A stretch of 64,000 bases of DNA from Urinicoccus timonensis (GCF_900232945.1 NZ_OCTU01000001.1:130722-194721); one strand, 5' to 3'. Positions 17,972-26,333 are shown, numbered from the stretch's first letter. Program-made: numbers and translations. The notes: a model not told the origin generated them from the sequence alone.

Positions 17972-18961
17972 ATGGCAGAAGAAAATAAAGAGATAGTTAT
18001 TGTAGATGATAAAACTATACAAGAAAAAATATATCTTATTCGTGGGCAAAAAGTAATGCTTGATGCAGATTTAGCTGAAATATATGGTTATGAAACAAAA
18101 AACTTTAATAGACAGGTAAAAAACAATATTGAGAAGTTTGAAGGCGAAGATTTTATGTTTCAACTTACCGAGAATGAATTTGAAAACTTGAGGTGCAAAA
18201 ACTTCACCTCAAGTTGGGGCGGTTCAAGATACTTACCAAATGCCTTTACAGAACAAGGTATTTATATGCTTATGACGGTATTAAGAGGTGAACTTGCGAT
18301 TAGGCAAAGTAGAGCCTTAATTAGAACATTTAAGCAGATGAAAGACTTTATAATCGAAAATCAAGATTTTATTAGCTCAAAAGAATTGGTACAAATAGCA
18401 GTACAGACAAATCAAAACACAAAGGATATAGCTGAAATAAAGTCGCAAATGGCTACAAAAGAAGATTTGAAAAAGGTTATGGATAATTTTATAGATCCGG
18501 ACACATACAAGCATTTCCTTTTAATGAATGGAGATAAGATTGAAGCAGATGTTGCTTATACAAAAATATATAAGTCTGCAAAGAAAAGCATTTATGTAAT
18601 AGATAACTATATAGGCTTGAAAACCTTAGAATTATTAAGAGCTGCAAAAGACAATGTTGAAATTATAGTCTTTAGCGACAATGTGAAAAACAAGGATATG
18701 CTGACAAAAAATATCCTAAACGATTTTAGAAAAGATTACCCTAATATCAATCTGAAGATGAAAATTGCAGGTAAAAAGTATCACGATAGATATATTGCCA
18801 TTGACTATGGAACAGACAGTGAAGCCTTTTATCTTTGCGGAGCATCATCAAAAGATGCAGGAAATAAAATATCAAGTATTACAAAGATAGAGGAATCTTC
18901 CAAGGATATGTATCATACGATGTTTGGCGGAATGCTGAACAATAAGGATTTGAAAATTTAA
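17972..18961 (+). CDS. ORF6N-domain DNA-binding protein with PLD-like C-terminus
   Basis: About 329 residues from ATG 17972, chosen because TTGGAGGT lies seven bases upstream; the earlier in-frame ATG at 17954 has no such site. The N-terminal ORF6N domain (about 14-105) shows IYLIRGQKVMLDADLAEIYG and FTEQGIYMLMTVLRG. A helical link follows (110-165). The C-terminal domain (about 175-325) has a phospholipase D-like single-motif pattern: KYHDRYIAID, a GASSKDAG turn and alternating strands. ORF6N proteins occur in phages and ICEs as antirepressor-like regulators. I see only one HxR/HxK-type motif, so catalytic activity is doubtful. Confidence 0.77.
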   Translation: MAEENKEIVIVDDKTIQEKIYLIRGQKVMLDADLAEIYGYETKNFNRQVKNNIEKFEGEDFMFQLTENEFENLRCKNFTSSWGGSRYLPNAFTEQGIYMLMTVLRGELAIRQSRALIRTFKQMKDFIIENQDFISSKELVQIAVQTNQNTKDIAEIKSQMATKEDLKKVMDNFIDPDTYKHFLLMNGDKIEADVAYTKIYKSAKKSIYVIDNYIGLKTLELLRAAKDNVEIIVFSDNVKNKDMLTKNILNDFRKDYPNINLKMKIAGKKYHDRYIAIDYGTDSEAFYLCGASSKDAGNKISSITKIEESSKDMYHTMFGGMLNNKDLKI

Positions 18962-19011
18962 TATGTAAATGGTAAAGCGTTATTAAATGAATAGCTACAA
19001 GACTTGTGAAA

Positions 19012-19044
19012 GGCGGTAGAAATAAAACTCTATCGTCTTTTTTT
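19012..19044 (+). terminator. Hairpin with T-tract before tnpW
   Basis: GGCGGTAGA pairs (with G-U) with TCTATCGTC, followed by seven Ts. The same stem sequence appears in the leaders at 296, 20398, 22606 and 35485. It ends 14 bases before the AGGAGGG of tnpW. Confidence 0.72.
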
Positions 19045-19072
19045 GATTGCAACTAACAGGAGGGAAACTAAT

Positions 19073-19258
19073 ATGCACGAAAATAAAAACGAACAAAATA
19101 CAGGAATAAAGACCATAAAGAAGATTGGAAAGGCAACTTATGAGGTTGTTGTTCACTTTAATGAAAATGCAACGGAAACAATGCAAGACAAATTAAAACG
19201 CATAATGATTAGAGAAATGGAGAGAGAAAAACATCAAAAAGTCGATAAAAATGATTAG
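19073..19258 (+). CDS. tnpW: TnpW-like transposon protein
   Basis: 61 residues from ATG 19073, with AGGAGGG eight bases upstream. The core KKIGKATYEVVVHFNENATETMQDKL (key parts IGKATYEVVVHF and ATETMQDKLKRIM) matches the TnpW family first named in Tn4451. The function is unknown. It is the last gene of IME1, 26 bp from the right end, and in the circle it would stand directly upstream of the recombinase gene with the junction promoter between them. Confidence 0.8.
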   Translation: MHENKNEQNTGIKTIKKIGKATYEVVVHFNENATETMQDKLKRIMIREMEREKHQKVDKND

Positions 19259-19265
19259 AAAGTCC

Positions 19266-19271
19266 TTGACA
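19266..19271 (+). promoter_or_regulatory. Right-end -35 box of the IME1 circle promoter
   Basis: TTGACA lies 13 bases inside the right end. In the integrated state the position 17 bases on (19289-19294, CTGCCA) is not a -10 box. On circularization it pairs with TAGAAT of the left end at exactly 17 bases. Confidence 0.72.
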
Positions 19272-19284
19272 AGTTGTTATAGGA

Positions 19285-20085
19285 AAAACTGCCAAGTCAA
19301 TTCTAATTTCTTGTGGAGCTAGACTTGCACCTTTTGATATAAGAGAGCTTAGAGAGTTAATGAGCGAAGATGAACTAGAGCTTGATAAAATTGGAGATAG
19401 GAAAACTGCTCTATTCGTAATAATATCAGATACTGACGATACATTTAATTTTGTAGTTTCAATAATGTATTCCCAATTATTTAATCTACTATGTGATAAG
19501 GCAGATGATGTGTATGGTGGAAGACTTCCAGTTCATGTTAGGTGTCTACTTGATGAGTTTGCAAATATAGGATTAATTCCTAAATTTGAAAAACTAATAG
19601 CGACAATTCGTTCAAGAGAAATATCAGCAAGCATAATACTGCAAGCACAATCTCAATTAAAAGCAATCTATAAAGACCATGCAGATACAATAGTTGGTAA
19701 CTGCGACTCTACACTCTTTTTAGGAGGAAAAGAAAAAACAACAGTAAAAGAATTATCAGAAACCTTAGGAAAAGAAACCATAGACCTATATAACACATCA
19801 GAAACAAGATCAAATCAAAAATCTTTTGGTCTAAATTACCAAAAGACTGGGAAGGAACTTATGAGCCAAGATGAAATAACTGTAATGGATGGTGGTAAGT
19901 GTATATACCAGCTAAGAGGAGTAAGACCTTTCTTATCTGATAAATTTGATATTACAAAGCATAAGAATTACAAGTTGTTGGAAGATTATGATAAGAAGAA
20001 CTTGTTTGATGTGGAACAGTATCTAAGAAATAGAGATAAGGTAAAGTTAAAGTCAAGTTATAAAATAAATAGGTTAAATATTTGA
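19285..20085 (+). CDS. VirD4-like coupling protein, C-terminal half (interrupted)
   Basis: Second part of the ICE coupling ATPase, 266 codons, in frame with the half ending at 4146. It reads KTAKSILISCGARLAP at the junction. Further on lie CLLDEFANIG (Walker B, around position 70 of this half), SREISASIILQAQSQL and GNCDSTLFLGGKEKTT, all typical of VirD4/TraG C-termini. No ribosome site precedes it, so it is unlikely to be made alone; an ATG at 19360 exists but starts after part of the fold. Precise excision of IME1 would restore a 598-residue protein. Confidence 0.88.
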   Translation, partial: KTAKSILISCGARLAPFDIRELRELMSEDELELDKIGDRKTALFVIISDTDDTFNFVVSIMYSQLFNLLCDKADDVYGGRLPVHVRCLLDEFANIGLIPKFEKLIATIRSREISASIILQAQSQLKAIYKDHADTIVGNCDSTLFLGGKEKTTVKELSETLGKETIDLYNTSETRSNQKSFGLNYQKTGKELMSQDEITVMDGGKCIYQLRGVRPFLSDKFDITKHKNYKLLEDYDKKNLFDVEQYLRNRDKVKLKSSYKINRLNI

Positions 20086-20103
20086 TTTTATGGAGAAAGC
20101 AAA

Positions 20104-20379
20104 ATGTGTGAAAATAGAAAATTATCTTTAATCATATTAAATATAAATGGTGAGCAGTTTATTTTAGAAAGTGATACAGAACTCACAAGGGATAAGAAAA
20201 ATTATATTGAAGCAATATGTGAGACAATGTACGATGAAAGTAATGAATGGTATGAAGATATATATGATATGTCCCCATATGATATAGCTGAGCTATTTGA
20301 AAAAACAGTAAAAGAAGAAGTAGGAATAACTGTTACATTTAAAGCGATAGACCTTGAAGTATCGATTTTAGAAGACTAA
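20104..20379 (+). CDS. Small ICE protein of unknown function
   Basis: 91 residues, acidic, 18 bp downstream of the T4CP gene with GGAGAAAGC before ATG. The beginning ENRKLSLIILNINGEQFIL suggests a short beta meander, and the middle is helical. I recognise no family. The position between coupling protein and Maff2/SSB genes suggests a transfer operon gene. It ends just before the first copy of the 49-bp direct repeat. Confidence 0.6.
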   Translation: MCENRKLSLIILNINGEQFILESDTELTRDKKNYIEAICETMYDESNEWYEDIYDMSPYDIAELFEKTVKEEVGITVTFKAIDLEVSILED

Positions 20380-20397
20380 AAATAAGGCATTAATAGA

Positions 20398-20446
20398 CGA
20401 TAGAAATTAAAAACTCTATCGTCTTTTTTTATACTCAAAATTAGGA
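20398..20446 (+). repeat. 49-bp perfect direct repeat, left copy (contains terminator)
   Basis: Identical to 22606-22654. It holds the hairpin CGATAGA/TCTATCG with seven Ts and the following TATACTCAAAATTAGGA. The two copies bracket the GntR-ABC cassette, 2208 bp apart. Confidence 0.9.
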
Positions 20447-20534
20447 AATTAAGGGGGTTGAAAAAAATTTTTATTGGTGGTATTATTAAATCGACAAGTA
20501 CACATAAGTACACTTCTGGAATAGGAGGTGCAAT

Positions 20535-20912
20535 ATCAATATTATAATAAATACCGATTCTAGCGAACCGATTTATGAACAAATCGAAAATCAGATAAAA
20601 AAACAAATTATGAATGAAGATTTGAAAACTGGAGATTCTATACCATCTATGAGAGTATTAGCTAGAAATCTTAAGGTAGCTGTAATTACAGTTCAAAAGG
20701 CTTATGAAAATTTACAAAAAGATGGATTTATTGAAACTATTCACGGCAAAGGCAGTTTTATATCAGCAAGAAATATTGAATTACAAAAAATAGAAACATA
20801 TAAAGAAGTGGAAGATTTAGCAAAGAAAATTGTCAAGAGCATACAATCAAGTTCTATTTCAATAGATGACTTGATAGATTTAATAAAAAAGATATATGAG
20901 GAGGGGCAATGA
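20535..20912 (+). CDS. GntR/YtrA-family regulator with apparent AUC start
   Basis: About 125 residues. The frame is open from codon 20535 onward: NIIINTDSSEPIYEQIENQI, then the winged-helix (SIPSMRVLARNLKVAVITVQKAYENL) and a short helical tail typical of YtrA regulators. AGGAGGTG at 20523-20530 points to a start at 20535, where the codon is ATC rather than ATG. The first ATG (20610) would remove the first DNA-binding helix. Either a rare AUC start is used or the start was lost by mutation. It overlaps the ABC gene by four bases and should repress that transporter. Confidence 0.72.
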   Translation: MNIIINTDSSEPIYEQIENQIKKQIMNEDLKTGDSIPSMRVLARNLKVAVITVQKAYENLQKDGFIETIHGKGSFISARNIELQKIETYKEVEDLAKKIVKSIQSSSISIDDLIDLIKKIYEEGQ

Positions 20913-21787
20913 TGGATTCATATGAAAATAATTTAGCATTAAGGGTATCTGGATTAAATAAAAAGAATAAAACAAATAATTTTTCTTTGAAAAATATAAA
21001 TATTGAAGTACCTTATGGATCTATTGTAGGAAACATAGGAAGAAATGGAGCAGGAAAAAGTACTACTATTTCTTGTATACTTGGAATGTTTCAAAAAGAT
21101 GAGGGAAAAGTAGAGATATTTGGTACTGAATATTGTAATCAAATAGATATTAAAAAACACATAGGTGTTGTTTTAGATGACCCTAACTATTCATTATTAT
21201 TAACACCTAATGAGATAAATGAGGTAATGAAATTTAATTATAGTAATTGGGAAGAAGATAGTTTTAAAAATTATTTGAATCGATTTAATTTGCCAATAGA
21301 CAAGAAAACTAAGCAATTTTCATTTGGAATGAAAAAGAAGTTATCGTTGGCTATAGCATTGTCTCATGAAACAAAACTTCTCATATTAGATGAAATTACT
21401 TCAGGGTTAGACCCAGTAAGTAGAGATGAGATTTTATGTATATTATTAGAATTTATAGAAAACCCAGAACACTCGGTATATATATCATCACATATTACAA
21501 CAGATTTGGAAAAAATAGCTGATTATATAGTTTTTATGGATAATGGTAAAGTCGTGTTGAGTGAAGAAAAGGATGAATTGTTATATAACTATGGGATACT
21601 TCGTTGTACTGATACAGAACTAGAAAAAGTGGAAAAAACGGACATCATTTCATACAGGAAGGAATTTGGAAGGGTAGATATTTTAGTAAAAGATATATCG
21701 AAGATAAAGAATAAGTATAAAGAATTTGTTGTGAATAAACCAAATTTTGATGAAATGTTATTAATATTAACATGGAAGGAGGACTAA
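20909..21787 (+). CDS. ABC transporter ATPase (YtrB-like)
   Basis: 292 residues. Walker A GRNGAGKST is near residue 47, signature FSFGMKKKLS near 135, Walker B LLILDEITSGLD near 152, H-loop ISSHI near 190. Its pairing with a YtrA-type regulator upstream and a membrane protein downstream is the arrangement of small export systems induced by cell-wall-active or antimicrobial compounds. The start overlaps the GntR gene by four bases, and the permease begins three bases after its stop. Confidence 0.85.
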   Translation: MMDSYENNLALRVSGLNKKNKTNNFSLKNINIEVPYGSIVGNIGRNGAGKSTTISCILGMFQKDEGKVEIFGTEYCNQIDIKKHIGVVLDDPNYSLLLTPNEINEVMKFNYSNWEEDSFKNYLNRFNLPIDKKTKQFSFGMKKKLSLAIALSHETKLLILDEITSGLDPVSRDEILCILLEFIENPEHSVYISSHITTDLEKIADYIVFMDNGKVVLSEEKDELLYNYGILRCTDTELEKVEKTDIISYRKEFGRVDILVKDISKIKNKYKEFVVNKPNFDEMLLILTWKED

Positions 21788-21790
21788 TAT

Positions 21791-22435
21791 ATGAAAGGTT
21801 TATTGTTAGAAATATATTATAAAAACATTAAAAACATTTTTATAATGAATGCATTTTTAATTTTAGCATGGATTCTAATAAATTTATTTGCTGACATACA
21901 AATGGTTGTTTTTGCGTATTTTGCAGTAGTAATCTTCGCTAACAGTTTGTTGATCCTTTTATCTCAAAGAAAAGATTATGATTTAAAATTGTATAAATAT
22001 GAATTCATGCTACCAATAAAAAGTAAAAATATAATACTATCAAAATATATAAGTCAAGTAGTTATTATTCTCTTTTCTATATTGATGTTGATTATTTTGA
22101 ATTATATATCAATTTATCTAGGTAAGCATTATTTTGATTATGGAGCTTCAGACTTAATATCTTTGTTAAATGTTCTATTAGGTCTTATTTTGCAATTAGT
22201 ATCAATCTTCTACTTAGCCATGTACTTTATTGATTTAGAGAAAGGTGATTTGTGGATGGTTTTAGGCTTGATTGGGTCTATAATGCTAGTATCAATAGAA
22301 ATATTTGCATTAAATAGGCTTGGATTTTCTAAGTCAGGAGGAAATATTGTACTTTGTCTAATATATTTGGTAATATTTATAATGTCTTTTGCATTGAATT
22401 CAAAGAAAATGGGAAATCTAAAATTAGATAATTAG
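21791..22435 (+). CDS. ABC-2-type membrane protein of the GntR cassette
   Basis: 214 residues with about six hydrophobic segments (near 15-35, 38-58, 88-108, 125-150, 155-173, 185-203) and no other domain. It starts at ATG after GAAGGAGG. As the membrane partner of the preceding ATPase it probably forms a homodimeric exporter. No specific family name can be given from sequence alone. Its AT content is high even for this window. Confidence 0.75.
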   Translation: MKGLLLEIYYKNIKNIFIMNAFLILAWILINLFADIQMVVFAYFAVVIFANSLLILLSQRKDYDLKLYKYEFMLPIKSKNIILSKYISQVVIILFSILMLIILNYISIYLGKHYFDYGASDLISLLNVLLGLILQLVSIFYLAMYFIDLEKGDLWMVLGLIGSIMLVSIEIFALNRLGFSKSGGNIVLCLIYLVIFIMSFALNSKKMGNLKLDN

Positions 22436-22605
22436 GATAAATGATTATATATCTGTATTAGATTTTAGATATAGAATTAACAAGTATAATAAGTGATCAT
22501 ATTAAGATTCAGAGTTGCTGAAACTAAAATATGGTCTTGTGGTAAGGATATAAAAACTTATTAAATTAGAAAAATATTAAAACATTAAATGATGAATATC
22601 TTAGG

Positions 22606-22654
22606 CGATAGAAATTAAAAACTCTATCGTCTTTTTTTATACTCAAAATTAGGA
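22606..22654 (+). repeat. 49-bp perfect direct repeat, right copy (contains terminator)
   Basis: Identical to 20398-20446. It contains the same hairpin and T-tract. After this copy the sequence continues with a good ribosome site, whereas after the left copy it continues into the GntR cassette. Confidence 0.9.
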
Positions 22655-22712
22655 GGTTAAAATGGTAAGGATAAGAAGTCCCACTTAAAATAATTTAATA
22701 TATAAGACATTT

Positions 22713-22744
22713 AGCGATTGAAATATAATTTCAGTCGCTTTTTT
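22713..22744 (+). terminator. Hairpin with T-tract before ssb
   Basis: AGCGATTGAAA pairs with TTTCAGTCGCT, followed by a T-run. It ends about 20 bases before the AAGGAG of the ssb gene. Confidence 0.7.
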
Positions 22745-22777
22745 AATTGAAATTTTTAGATTAAGGAGAAGAAATTA

Positions 22778-23089
22778 ATGGATAGAGAAATGATAAATAT
22801 TAATGCAAATTTAGTTAAGGAAGCTAAATTTTCAGAATTTGAAAAAGATGGAGAAAGTGTTCAAGTAGCAAATTTTGCTCTTGTTAAAAATTATGGAAAG
22901 GGCAAAGAATATACAAATTGCTCAGTATATGGAGAAAAGGTAGAAATTGCAAAAGAATTTGAAAAAGGAGATCTAATCCATGTCTTTGGATATTTCAAAG
23001 AAAACAAAAAAGGAGATAAGGTCTACAAGAACTTTATAGTTAAATCACTAAATAAAATAGAAAATAAGAAAGAAAACGAGGAGGAATAA
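22778..23089 (+). CDS. ssb: Single-stranded DNA-binding protein (OB fold)
   Basis: 103 residues. OB-fold pattern: MININANLVKEAKF, SVQVANFALVKNY, EYTNCSVYG, and GDLIHVFGYFKEN with GDKVYKNFIV. It lacks the long acidic-tipped tail of chromosomal SSB and ends in a short acidic stretch. It is preceded by AAGGAG and a hairpin, and the stop is one base from the maff2 ATG. It probably coats the transferred strand or replication intermediates of the ICE. A larger OB-fold relative is encoded at 59651-60307. Confidence 0.8.
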   Translation: MDREMININANLVKEAKFSEFEKDGESVQVANFALVKNYGKGKEYTNCSVYGEKVEIAKEFEKGDLIHVFGYFKENKKGDKVYKNFIVKSLNKIENKKENEEE

Positions 23090-23090
23090 T

Positions 23091-23205
23091 ATGGAATTTT
23101 TTACAGCTGGAGTTGGAGTTTTAAAGACACTTGTAACTGCAATTGGTGCAGGTTTAGGAGCATGGGGAGTTATTAACTTAATGGAAGGTTATGGTAATGA
23201 TAACC
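23091..23205 (+). CDS. maff2: maff2, first exon (split by intron and by IME2)
   Basis: First 38 codons of a small membrane protein of the Maff2 family: EFFTAGVGVLKTLVTAIGAG then LGAWGVINLMEGYGNDN. The gene is broken twice: at 23205 by a group II intron and at about 25982 by IME2. Joining 23091-23205, 25954-25981 and 38283-38355 gives a continuous 73-codon frame with NPGAKSQGIKQ at the intron junction. Maff2 lies between the coupling protein and the VirB6-like gene in Tn1549-type ICEs and is probably part of the transfer channel. AGGAGG precedes the ATG. Confidence 0.83.
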
Positions 23206-23944
23206 GTGCGACACGTTCATAAGTGAAAAGCTTATGCACTAAGTCGAAGGACTGAAAGTTCAAAACTTAGGAGAACTGGCAATCTGATAGGTAGAATGAC
23301 GGGGTAACGCCCTGAAATGCCTACACTGATACTCCGATTGGCAATGAATATTAGACTATTTCATTGTCAAAAGCTCGGTGAAGTCGGCAGAGAGTAGCCG
23401 TAAGACTGATATTAACATCAGACACGAAAGCTGTTCAGAGGTGGACGGTGCTACCTATATGTCGGGTGTCGAATACGCATGGTGAGAATGTGTATACCAA
23501 AGCACTGACGTACTTCCGAATGTACAAGTCTAAACGTTTGAATTTGCCTAACGGCAATTCCCATCAAAGATGGGGTGTTTGTGGATGAGTAAGAATGGTT
23601 GTTATGAAAATCCATATATCGTTACAGGCGATATGGTGAAAACTAAACACAGGCTTAGAGGAAGAACCTAAACGTATTCAAAGATAAGATTGTCGGAACG
23701 TGGTAAGCCAAGAGCATGGAAGCAGTCTAATGCTAATGAAGTGTTGAATGGGAAAATGACTGTAAAAAACAGCATATAACCATTCTTTATCTCGGTGAAA
23801 GTGGTGGCACAGTACCTATGAAGCGAAAATAATAAGTTCGTGGAGGGATAGCCACCAGTCACAGGAAAGTACAAGAACTGAAATTAAGACAAACACAGCT
23901 TCGAGTATGACAAAGAAAATCAAATCCGAAAGGAGATGGTGACT

Positions 23945-25804
23945 GTGTCCACTTCGAAACAAACACTGAAACAAAACAAAATCCGTTATACGGAATACTA
24001 TGACTTGCAAAAAGTCCTTGATGATTTATATGAAGATAGCGGTAATAATAAAGTATTTTCAAATTTAATGGAGTTGATAACTTCAAGAGAAAATATTAAA
24101 CTTGCCTATCGTAGTATAAAAGGGAACAAAGGAAGTCATACGGCTGGGGTAGATGGCAGAACAATAAAACATCTATCAAGGCTAAATGAAGAAGAATACA
24201 TTTCTCTCATACAAAAACAGTTTCATTGGTATAAGCCACGCCCTGTAAAGAGAGTGGAAATGCGAAAGCCTAATGGGAAAATTAGACCTTTAGGAATACC
24301 AACTATTGTAGATAGAATTGTACAACAATGTATCTTGCAAATATTAGAGCCGATATGTGAAGCCAAGTTTCATGACAGTTCCTATGGGTTTCGACCTAAC
24401 AGGAGTACGGAACACGCTATTGCAGAATGTGCAAGACTAATGCAGATACAGCACTTACACTATGTAGTCGATATTGATATACAAGGATTTTTCGACAATG
24501 TATATCATGCAAAGCTCATAAGGCAGCTTTGGAATTTGGGTATCCAAGACAAAAAGCTACTTTGTATCATTAAGGAAATGCTGAAAGCAGACATAGTTAT
24601 GCCCGATAAAAAGGTAATTACACCAACAAAGGGAACACCACAAGGCGGTATATTATCACCGCTACTATCTAATGTAGTCTTGAACGAATTAGATTGGTGG
24701 GTTTCTTCTCAATGGCTGACAATGCCCACGCATTATCCATATAAACAGAGAACGAACAGTCAAGGAACAGAGATAAAAAGCCATACCTACAGAGCTTTAA
24801 GAACAAGCAACCTAAAAGAAATATACATTGTAAGGTATGCTGATGATTTTAAGATATTTTGCCGTAATTACTACGATGCAAAAAGAACCTATCAGGCAGT
24901 TACAAAATGGTTGCAAGACAGATTAAAACTAAATGTAAGTGAAGAAAAATCTAAAATAACAAATCTAAAACAAAAGTATTCGGAGTTCTTAGGTTTCAAG
25001 CTGAAGGTTAAACCAAAAGGCAAAAAGTTTGTTGTACAGTCGCATATAAGTGATAAGGCACTGAAAAATGCAAAAGAAAATATTTCTAAATGTGTTGCGG
25101 ATATAAAAAGACCTGCAAACGAAAAGGAACAGTACAAAGCAATAGCCAAGTATAATGCCACTGTTTCAGGCTTGCATAATTACTACCAAATAGCAACAAA
25201 TGTAAGTTTGGACTTTGCTAAAATAGCCTTTCACATTAAAAAGCAGATGAACAACAGACTTGATATTAAAACCAGTGGAACGCTAAACAAAGGATTTATC
25301 AAAGAAAAATATGGAAAAAGTAAACAGCTTCGCTTCCTTAATGGACATCCGCTAATTCCAGTTGGATATATTAGGACAAAGGACGCAAAACACAAGAAAA
25401 AGGTTGTAAATAAATACACTGTAAAGGGTAGAGCTTTTATTCATAAAAATCTGCAAATTGATGTAGATACACTTGTTTGGTTGATGAGACATCCTGTACT
25501 TGATAAGAGTATAGAGTTTGCAGACAACAGAATCTCGCTCTTTGCAGCTCAATATGGCAGATGTGGGGTAACAAGTGTAAAACTTACACCAAACGATATA
25601 CATTGCCATCACAAGATACCGCTTGAACAAGGCGGTACAGACAGTTATAGCAACTTAATTCTTGTTACAGAAGCAGTTCATATACTTATCCATGCAACAA
25701 AAGAAGATACAATCCAAAAATATATAAAAGAGCTTGGCTTAACGGTCAAGCAGATCGAGAAATGTAATAAGCTTAGAAAAATGGCAGGATTGCCACTAAT
25801 TTAG
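23945..25804 (+). CDS. ltrA: Group II intron reverse transcriptase/maturase with HNH endonuclease
   Basis: About 619 residues from GTG 23945, chosen because AGGAG lies nine bases before it; the ATG at 23936 touches the ribosome site. RT motifs: AGVDGRTIK near 67, YVVDIDIQGFFDNV near 175, TPQGGILSPLLSN near 232, and catalytic YADD near 298. The maturase X domain follows (about 380-480). The C-terminal HNH domain has RCGVT and HCHHKIPLEQGGTDSYSNL, with intact histidines. It should help splicing and retrohoming. Everything needed for activity appears present. Confidence 0.92.
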   Translation: MSTSKQTLKQNKIRYTEYYDLQKVLDDLYEDSGNNKVFSNLMELITSRENIKLAYRSIKGNKGSHTAGVDGRTIKHLSRLNEEEYISLIQKQFHWYKPRPVKRVEMRKPNGKIRPLGIPTIVDRIVQQCILQILEPICEAKFHDSSYGFRPNRSTEHAIAECARLMQIQHLHYVVDIDIQGFFDNVYHAKLIRQLWNLGIQDKKLLCIIKEMLKADIVMPDKKVITPTKGTPQGGILSPLLSNVVLNELDWWVSSQWLTMPTHYPYKQRTNSQGTEIKSHTYRALRTSNLKEIYIVRYADDFKIFCRNYYDAKRTYQAVTKWLQDRLKLNVSEEKSKITNLKQKYSEFLGFKLKVKPKGKKFVVQSHISDKALKNAKENISKCVADIKRPANEKEQYKAIAKYNATVSGLHNYYQIATNVSLDFAKIAFHIKKQMNNRLDIKTSGTLNKGFIKEKYGKSKQLRFLNGHPLIPVGYIRTKDAKHKKKVVNKYTVKGRAFIHKNLQIDVDTLVWLMRHPVLDKSIEFADNRISLFAAQYGRCGVTSVKLTPNDIHCHHKIPLEQGGTDSYSNLILVTEAVHILIHATKEDTIQKYIKELGLTVKQIEKCNKLRKMAGLPLI

Positions 25805-25868
25805 AAAAAAATAATTTGTTACGAAGTGTGTAAGTCTTAGTTAAAACGTGAAAATCTTTCTTGTGATG

Positions 25869-25905
25869 GAACGCCGTGTGCGGTGAAAGTCGCATGCACG
25901 GTGTG
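25869..25905 (+). ncRNA. Group II intron domain V
   Basis: CGCCGTGTGC pairs with GCATGCACGGTG around a GGTGAAAGTC core, the compact catalytic hairpin of group II introns. The triad reads CGC rather than the commoner AGC, a variant known in some bacterial introns. Domain VI and the 3' end follow within 50 bases. Confidence 0.75.
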
Positions 25906-25953
25906 AAGTGGGGGAAAATCCGGAGATAACATCAAAGGATTACCTATCACTAT

Positions 25954-25991
25954 CTGGTGCTAAATCTCAAGGTATTAAGCAATTTATGGCA
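25954..25991 (+). CDS. maff2: maff2, second exon up to the IME2 junction
   Basis: Codes PGAKSQGIKQFMA in frame with the first exon, then meets AAA TAA from IME2 and stops. The last bases (AAGCA and TTATGGC) recur at 38278-38291 at a constant offset of 12,301 bp. The crossover therefore lies in one of these two short identities, and the final few codons may be element-derived. Confidence 0.75.
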
Positions 25992-26050
25992 AAATAAGGA
26001 CGGAATAACACAACAAATTCTCTAAAACAAATCACTAAATCAATGTAAGA

Positions 26051-26079
26051 TTGAATGAAATCAATATTTATGCTATAAT
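26051..26079 (+). promoter_or_regulatory. Promoter of the XRE gene at the IME2 left end
   Basis: TTGAAT and TATAAT with 17 bases between. The surrounding sequence (GAAATC, then TTATGCTATAATTA) resembles the promoter at 60371-60400 before the broken XRE gene at the right of the ICE, so the two regions are related. Confidence 0.7.
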
Positions 26080-26114
26080 TAAATAAATCTAATGAACAGA
26101 AAAAGAGGGATATT

Positions 26115-26333
26115 ATGGCACTTAACTATAAACCATTATGGATACAGTTAGCAAAAAAAGGACTAAAGAAAACTGATGTAATAGCTATGGCAGGGCTTAC
26201 AACAAATGTTATGGCACAAATGGGCAAGGATAAACCAATTACATTTAAGAATTTAGAAAGAATATGTAAGGCTTTATCTTGCACTCCTAATGATATTATT
26301 AGTTTTGAAGATAATTTTAGTGATGAGGAATAG
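26115..26333 (+). CDS. Small XRE-family repressor
   Basis: 72 residues, a single Cro/C1-type helix-turn-helix of the YozG kind: YKPLWIQLAKKGLKKTDVI, then AGLTTNVMAQMGKDKPITFKNLERICKALSCTPNDII. GAGGG precedes the ATG and a good promoter lies 40 bp upstream. It is the first gene inside the IME2 left end. In the circular form it stands right after the recombinase gene, so it may control excision or recombinase expression (inference). Confidence 0.82.
   Translation: MALNYKPLWIQLAKKGLKKTDVIAMAGLTTNVMAQMGKDKPITFKNLERICKALSCTPNDIISFEDNFSDEE

Larger units (their letters stand above)
22436..22777 (+). other. Gap with second direct-repeat copy and a gene remnant
   Basis: Holds the right 49-bp repeat copy (22606-22654), then AGGAGG and an ATG (22662) with only eight codons before TAA. 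This looks like the start of a gene that has been lost. A second hairpin (22713-22744) follows before ssb. The first 165 bp show no feature I recognise. Confidence 0.6.
23206..25953 (+). mobile_element. Group II intron with maturase, inserted in maff2
   Basis: Begins GTGCGACACG, the usual group II 5' end, and ends CACTAT. The ends were fixed by restoring maff2: AACC joined to CTGGTGC codes Asn-Pro-Gly-Ala in frame. Length 2748 bp. The 5' exon bases ATGATAACC (23197-23205) can pair with GGTTGTTAT at 23597-23605, a likely EBS1/IBS1 pair with two G-U pairs. A domain V-like hairpin lies at 25869-25905. It is in the sense orientation, so it could splice from the maff2 transcript. Confidence 0.9.
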
